Shown: positions 61,291-64,000 of the stretch, in pieces
Layout: the number at the start of each line of letters is the position of its first letter
Position numbering within the stretch: position 1 is the first letter of the stretch
Origin: Chlorobaculum thiosulfatiphilum
GTDB taxonomy: Bacteria; Bacteroidota; Chlorobiia; Chlorobiales; Chlorobiaceae
NCBI RefSeq assembly: GCF_006265165.1
Contig: NZ_VDCH01000003.1
Span: 62,001-126,000 of the forward strand
Reading direction: 5' to 3'
Length of the DNA stretch: 64,000 nt
Translations under genes and position numbers: made by a program
Notes under the pieces: model-generated
The model's input: the letters and a program-made list of their open reading frames with translations, nothing else
Told to the model about the DNA's origin: nothing
Database searches by the model: none

Positions 61291-63786
61291 TTGAAAAAAA
61301 AGATGGACATGAAGGCTTTCCTCAGGGATCGTCTCGTTACGGAAGCCGGCGGCATCGCCTTGATGCTCGCCGCGCTTTTTTGCATTGCCGCCGTGCTCGG
61401 TTTCCATGCCGAAGACGAGCCGTACATCGTGACGCTGCCCTGGTACGAGATTTTTTCGAACGCGGCCAAAGCTGTCGCCGGGACGATTCACAACCCCTTT
61501 GGCCTCTTCGGGGCGAGGGTTTCGGTCTTTTTCATCCGGGTGCTGCTTGGCTATCCGGTGGTGCTGCCGCTCGCCGGATTCCTCGCGCTCGGCTGGCATC
61601 TGTTCAGGCTGAAGCCTCTTGGCCCGGCGCTCTTCTTTCTGGTTTACTCGCTTTTGATGGCGCTCGACCTGTCGGCCATGATCGGCCTCTCCGCCGCGCC
61701 GTTCGCCGATGTGATGTCCGGCGCGACCGGGCGGATGATGGCCTCGTTCCTCTCGACGATCATCGGCTATCCGGGCGCGTGGACTCTCACCGCTGTCATT
61801 GGCGCACTTCTGACCTTCTACATGGGCCGCGATTTCATTACGGAGGCGATTGCCGCCGTGAGCGCATTTTTCGCGAAGGTGTCGGCGACCGTGCGGATGA
61901 TCAGGGCCGAGCGGTCGAGAAAGCGCCGCGAAAAGGAGGAGCGCGAGGTCAGGAAAAAGGCGGCGCGGATGGCTGTCGCCCAGGAAAAAGAGCGGAAAAA
62001 GAGGGAGAAGAAGGAGCAGCGCGCCGCGAAAAGCAGCACTCCAAAGCCAAAGGCGGCTCCGGTTGAAAAACCGCTCAAGCCTCCGGTTTCCGTGAGGGAG
62101 GCGAAACCGGAACCCGAGCCTGCGCCGCCGCCCGCCAGGCTGCCCGCGCCCGAACCCATCGTCATTGCGGCGGAGGTCGAGGAGATCGAAGCGCCGGAAC
62201 CGGCAATCGTCCGGTCGGAAGAGGGGCCGGATATGATCATCAATCCGGGCGTTCGGGAGGCGGAGGCCGACCTCGACGAGAGGAAGCTCAAGGTCAGGAC
62301 GCACGACCATGTTCAGTACCGCTTTCCTTCGATCGATCTGTTGCAGCGCCCGAAGGACGAGGACGAGAGCTACGACGAGCGCCACCTGGCCGAAACCAAG
62401 GATCGCCTGCTCGAAAAGCTGAAAATTTACAAGATCGATGTCCTGCGTATCTCCACCACCGTCGGCCCGCGCGTGGCGCTTTTCGAGCTGGAACTCGCGC
62501 CGGAGGTGAAGATCAGCCGGATCAAGTCGCTCGAAAATGACCTCGCCATGGCGATGGCCTCCTCGTCGGGCGGCATCCGCATCATCGCCCCGATTCCCGG
62601 CAAGAACGCCATCGGCGTCGAAATACCGATCAGCAAGCCGAGGCCGGTGGTGATGCGCTCCGTGTTGCAGGTCGAAAAGTTCAAGAACAACACGATGGCT
62701 TTGCCGATCGTGCTGGGCAAGAGTATCTCGAACGAGGTGATTATCGATGACCTGGCCTCGATGCCGCATCTGCTGATCGCGGGCGCGACCGGCGCGGGCA
62801 AGTCGGTGGCGATCAACGTGCTGCTCACCAGCCTGCTCTACTCGAAGAAGCCGGACGAGGTGAAGTTCGTGCTGATCGATCCGAAGCGTGTTGAGCTGAA
62901 ACCGTACAAACTGTTGAAAGATCACTTCTTGCCGAAAATTCCCGGCATGGAGGATCAGATCATCGTCACCGATCCGCAGAAAGCGGTCTCCGCGCTCCGC
63001 TCGGTGGTGCGGGAGATGGAGCACCGCTACGAACTGCTCGAAAAGTGCGGTGTGCGCAACATCGGCGAGTACAACAAGAAGATGAAGGCGGAGGCGATGT
63101 TCTACCTCGTCGTCGTCATCGACGAGCTTGCCGACCTGATGATCACGGCGGGTCGCGAGGTGGAGGAGCCGATCACGCGGCTCGCGCAGATGGCCCGCGC
63201 GGTCGGCATTCACCTGATCGTGGCCACGCAGCGCCCGTCGGTTGACGTCATCACCGGCATCATCAAGGCCAACTTCCCGTCGCGCATCGCCTTTCAGGTG
63301 GCCAGCAAGGTCGATTCGCGCACCATTCTCGACGTGTCGGGCGCGGAGCAGTTGCTGGGCAGCGGCGACATGCTCTTCCAGTCGGCGAAAATGTCCAAGC
63401 CGGAGCGCATCCAGTGCCCCTATATTTCGCTCTCGGAAGTCGATGCGATCACCGAGTTTATCGGCCAGCAAGCGCCATTGAAGACCGAGTGCATCCTGCC
63501 CGAACCGCCGTGGTCGAACGGCAACGGCTCCTCCTCCGGCTCCGGTCAGGAGCGGGACGCTCGCGACGCCATGTTCGAGGAGGCCGCCCGGCTTGTCGTC
63601 ATGCACCAGCAGGCGAGCGTCTCGCTGTTGCAGCGTCGCCTGCGCCTCGGCTTCAGCCGCGCGGGCCGGGTGATGGATCAGCTCGAACGCAACGGCATCG
63701 TCAGCGCCGGAGACGGCAGCAAGCCCCGCGAAGTGCTCGTCAAGAGCGAAGACTCGCTGGAGCTGCTGCTGCGGAATCTGGATTGA
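61291..63786 (+). CDS. ftsK: DNA translocase FtsK
   Basis: An 831-residue septal DNA pump. N-terminal TM segments (residues about 15-190) anchor it; a charged, Pro/Ala-rich linker follows; the motor holds Walker A GATGAGKS (near residue 498) and the Walker B-like VVVIDELADLMI; the C-terminal winged-helix gamma domain (SVSLLQRRLRLGFSRAGRVMDQLERNGIV) would read KOPS sites and activate XerCD. The TTG at 61291 is 12 bases from AGGAG; ATGs at 61303 and 61309 are alternatives. Shorter than the long Gammaproteobacterial form, similar to many other phyla. Confidence 0.95.
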   Translation: MKKKMDMKAFLRDRLVTEAGGIALMLAALFCIAAVLGFHAEDEPYIVTLPWYEIFSNAAKAVAGTIHNPFGLFGARVSVFFIRVLLGYPVVLPLAGFLALGWHLFRLKPLGPALFFLVYSLLMALDLSAMIGLSAAPFADVMSGATGRMMASFLSTIIGYPGAWTLTAVIGALLTFYMGRDFITEAIAAVSAFFAKVSATVRMIRAERSRKRREKEEREVRKKAARMAVAQEKERKKREKKEQRAAKSSTPKPKAAPVEKPLKPPVSVREAKPEPEPAPPPARLPAPEPIVIAAEVEEIEAPEPAIVRSEEGPDMIINPGVREAEADLDERKLKVRTHDHVQYRFPSIDLLQRPKDEDESYDERHLAETKDRLLEKLKIYKIDVLRISTTVGPRVALFELELAPEVKISRIKSLENDLAMAMASSSGGIRIIAPIPGKNAIGVEIPISKPRPVVMRSVLQVEKFKNNTMALPIVLGKSISNEVIIDDLASMPHLLIAGATGAGKSVAINVLLTSLLYSKKPDEVKFVLIDPKRVELKPYKLLKDHFLPKIPGMEDQIIVTDPQKAVSALRSVVREMEHRYELLEKCGVRNIGEYNKKMKAEAMFYLVVVIDELADLMITAGREVEEPITRLAQMARAVGIHLIVATQRPSVDVITGIIKANFPSRIAFQVASKVDSRTILDVSGAEQLLGSGDMLFQSAKMSKPERIQCPYISLSEVDAITEFIGQQAPLKTECILPEPPWSNGNGSSSGSGQERDARDAMFEEAARLVVMHQQASVSLLQRRLRLGFSRAGRVMDQLERNGIVSAGDGSKPREVLVKSEDSLELLLRNLD

Positions 63787-63806
63787 AAATCTGGGTGCGG
63801 TTTTTT

Positions 63807-63837
63807 GTCCAATAAGACCAATAAGTCCTATAGGTCT
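63807..63837 (+). repeat. 9-base-period array (decayed, array F)
   Basis: GTCC, GACC, GTCC and GTCT begin at 63807, 63816, 63825 and 63834, again 9 bases apart, after ftsK. The units are more degenerate and there is no inverted partner. Confidence 0.65.
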
Positions 63838-63854
63838 GAAACCAACTGAAAACA

Positions 63855-63891
63855 AAAACGGCTGCCTCGGTAATTTCCGGGCAGCCGTTTT
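63855..63891. terminator. Terminator between convergent ftsK and NifU-like genes
   Basis: A perfect 12-bp stem, AAAACGGCTGCC and GGCAGCCGTTTT, with a 13-base loop, T-ended on both strands: a bidirectional terminator. Confidence 0.92.
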
Positions 63892-63911
63892 GCTGTTCTG
63901 TGCTGTTTTGC

Positions 63912-64000
63912 TCAGACCGATTCGACGCGGGCGATCTCCGGGTTGGCTTTCTTGATGGCCTGCTCGACGCCAGCGCGGAGGGTGAGGGTGCTCATCGGGC
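63912..64000 (-). CDS. NifU-like Fe-S cluster scaffold, C-terminal end (cut by window edge)
   Basis: Only 28 codons plus stop are present: P-MSTLTLRAGVEQAIKKANPEIARVESV. This matches the end of the NifU/NfuA C-terminal domain, where a CGGCPMSTLTLR motif (the preceding CxxC lies outside the window) holds the Fe-S cluster. The reading frame continues past base 64000 on the minus strand. Confidence 0.75.
   Translation of the reverse strand, partial: PMSTLTLRAGVEQAIKKANPEIARVESV

Noticed and set aside
60187-63855. Open frame of 1222 codons on the minus strand
   Set aside because: It lies exactly antisense to gcvT and ftsK, both clear genes; long antisense frames are normal in GC-rich DNA with biased third positions, and its translation is Arg/Asp/His-rich with no fold pattern.
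1-64000. tRNA, rRNA, CRISPR arrays and riboswitches
   Set aside because: I looked for T-arm consensus, 16S/23S segments, spaced direct repeats of CRISPR size, and glycine/SAM/cobalamin riboswitch cores before gcvT, mtnA and others; none was convincing. The 9-base and 7-base arrays are far too short in unit length to be CRISPR.

Overview
The window reads as chromosomal DNA of a Gram-negative, GC-rich anaerobe-type bacterium, most likely a green sulfur bacterium (Chlorobi, Chlorobaculum/Chlorobium type). That placement is inferred from the overall protein set (small beta-barrel porin, DUF1207 protein, LemA/TPM cluster, class I aldolase, hyp cluster, bd and cbb3 oxidases). No rRNA and no photosynthesis gene is present to prove it. 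Outer-membrane proteins, lipocalin lipoprotein and LspA show a double-membrane cell.

Layout. 1-5.8 kb: the 3' part of recJ, then a convergent four-gene operon (PAP2 phosphatase, ArnT-like glycosyltransferase, DPM1-like glycosyltransferase, flippase-like membrane protein) that looks like a polyprenyl-sugar/lipid-modification pathway. 6.1-10 kb: a large subtilase, purU and a CDF metal exporter. 10.1-12.4 kb: an AT-rich patch with a truncated DUF4062 gene and orphan hypothetical genes. 12.6-22.7 kb: lipocalin, a small membrane protein, then cydDC and cydAB (cytochrome bd and its ABC exporter) split by an inserted, oppositely oriented Type II restriction-modification pair. 22.8-31.3 kb: a complete cbb3 oxidase operon ccoNOQPGH-(YtkA-like)-ccoI-ccoS followed by a SafE/TauE-like gene. 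31.6-41.4 kb: a minus-strand run of housekeeping genes (mtnA, purine nucleoside phosphorylase, yggS, cyclophilin, a YfgM-like TPR protein, tatD, lspA, aroE, a large TPR protein, uvrC). 41.5-47.6 kb: small membrane protein/MFS symporter/universal stress protein, a porin, a NUDIX hydrolase and a DUF1207 protein. 47.6-55.9 kb: pyrB, and divergently hypA-hypB-hypF-hypC-hypD-[pentapeptide-TIR gene]-hypE, the [NiFe]-hydrogenase maturation set interrupted by a foreign-looking TIR gene. 56-64 kb: CsbD-like and PLDc_N-like small proteins, class I aldolase, lemA plus two TPM-domain genes, gcvT, ftsK and the end of a NifU-like gene.

How genes work together. Two high-affinity oxygen reductases (bd and cbb3) with their maturation factors sit within 18 kb, which in an anaerobe points to oxygen scavenging. 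The Hyp proteins build the NiFe(CN)2CO cofactor for a hydrogenase that is not in the window. MtnA and the nucleoside phosphorylase could act in series on methylthioadenosine.

The most unusual signal is not a gene. Six intergenic spots carry short arrays with an exact 9-base period (GTCCAC-NNN or GTCCTT-NNN units), mostly as inverted pairs, and two gene ends (recJ and hypF) have their last codons and stop inside a 9-base or 7-base array. Defence-like genes (R-M pair, TIR protein, DUF4062 remnant) each interrupt otherwise conserved metabolic neighbourhoods.
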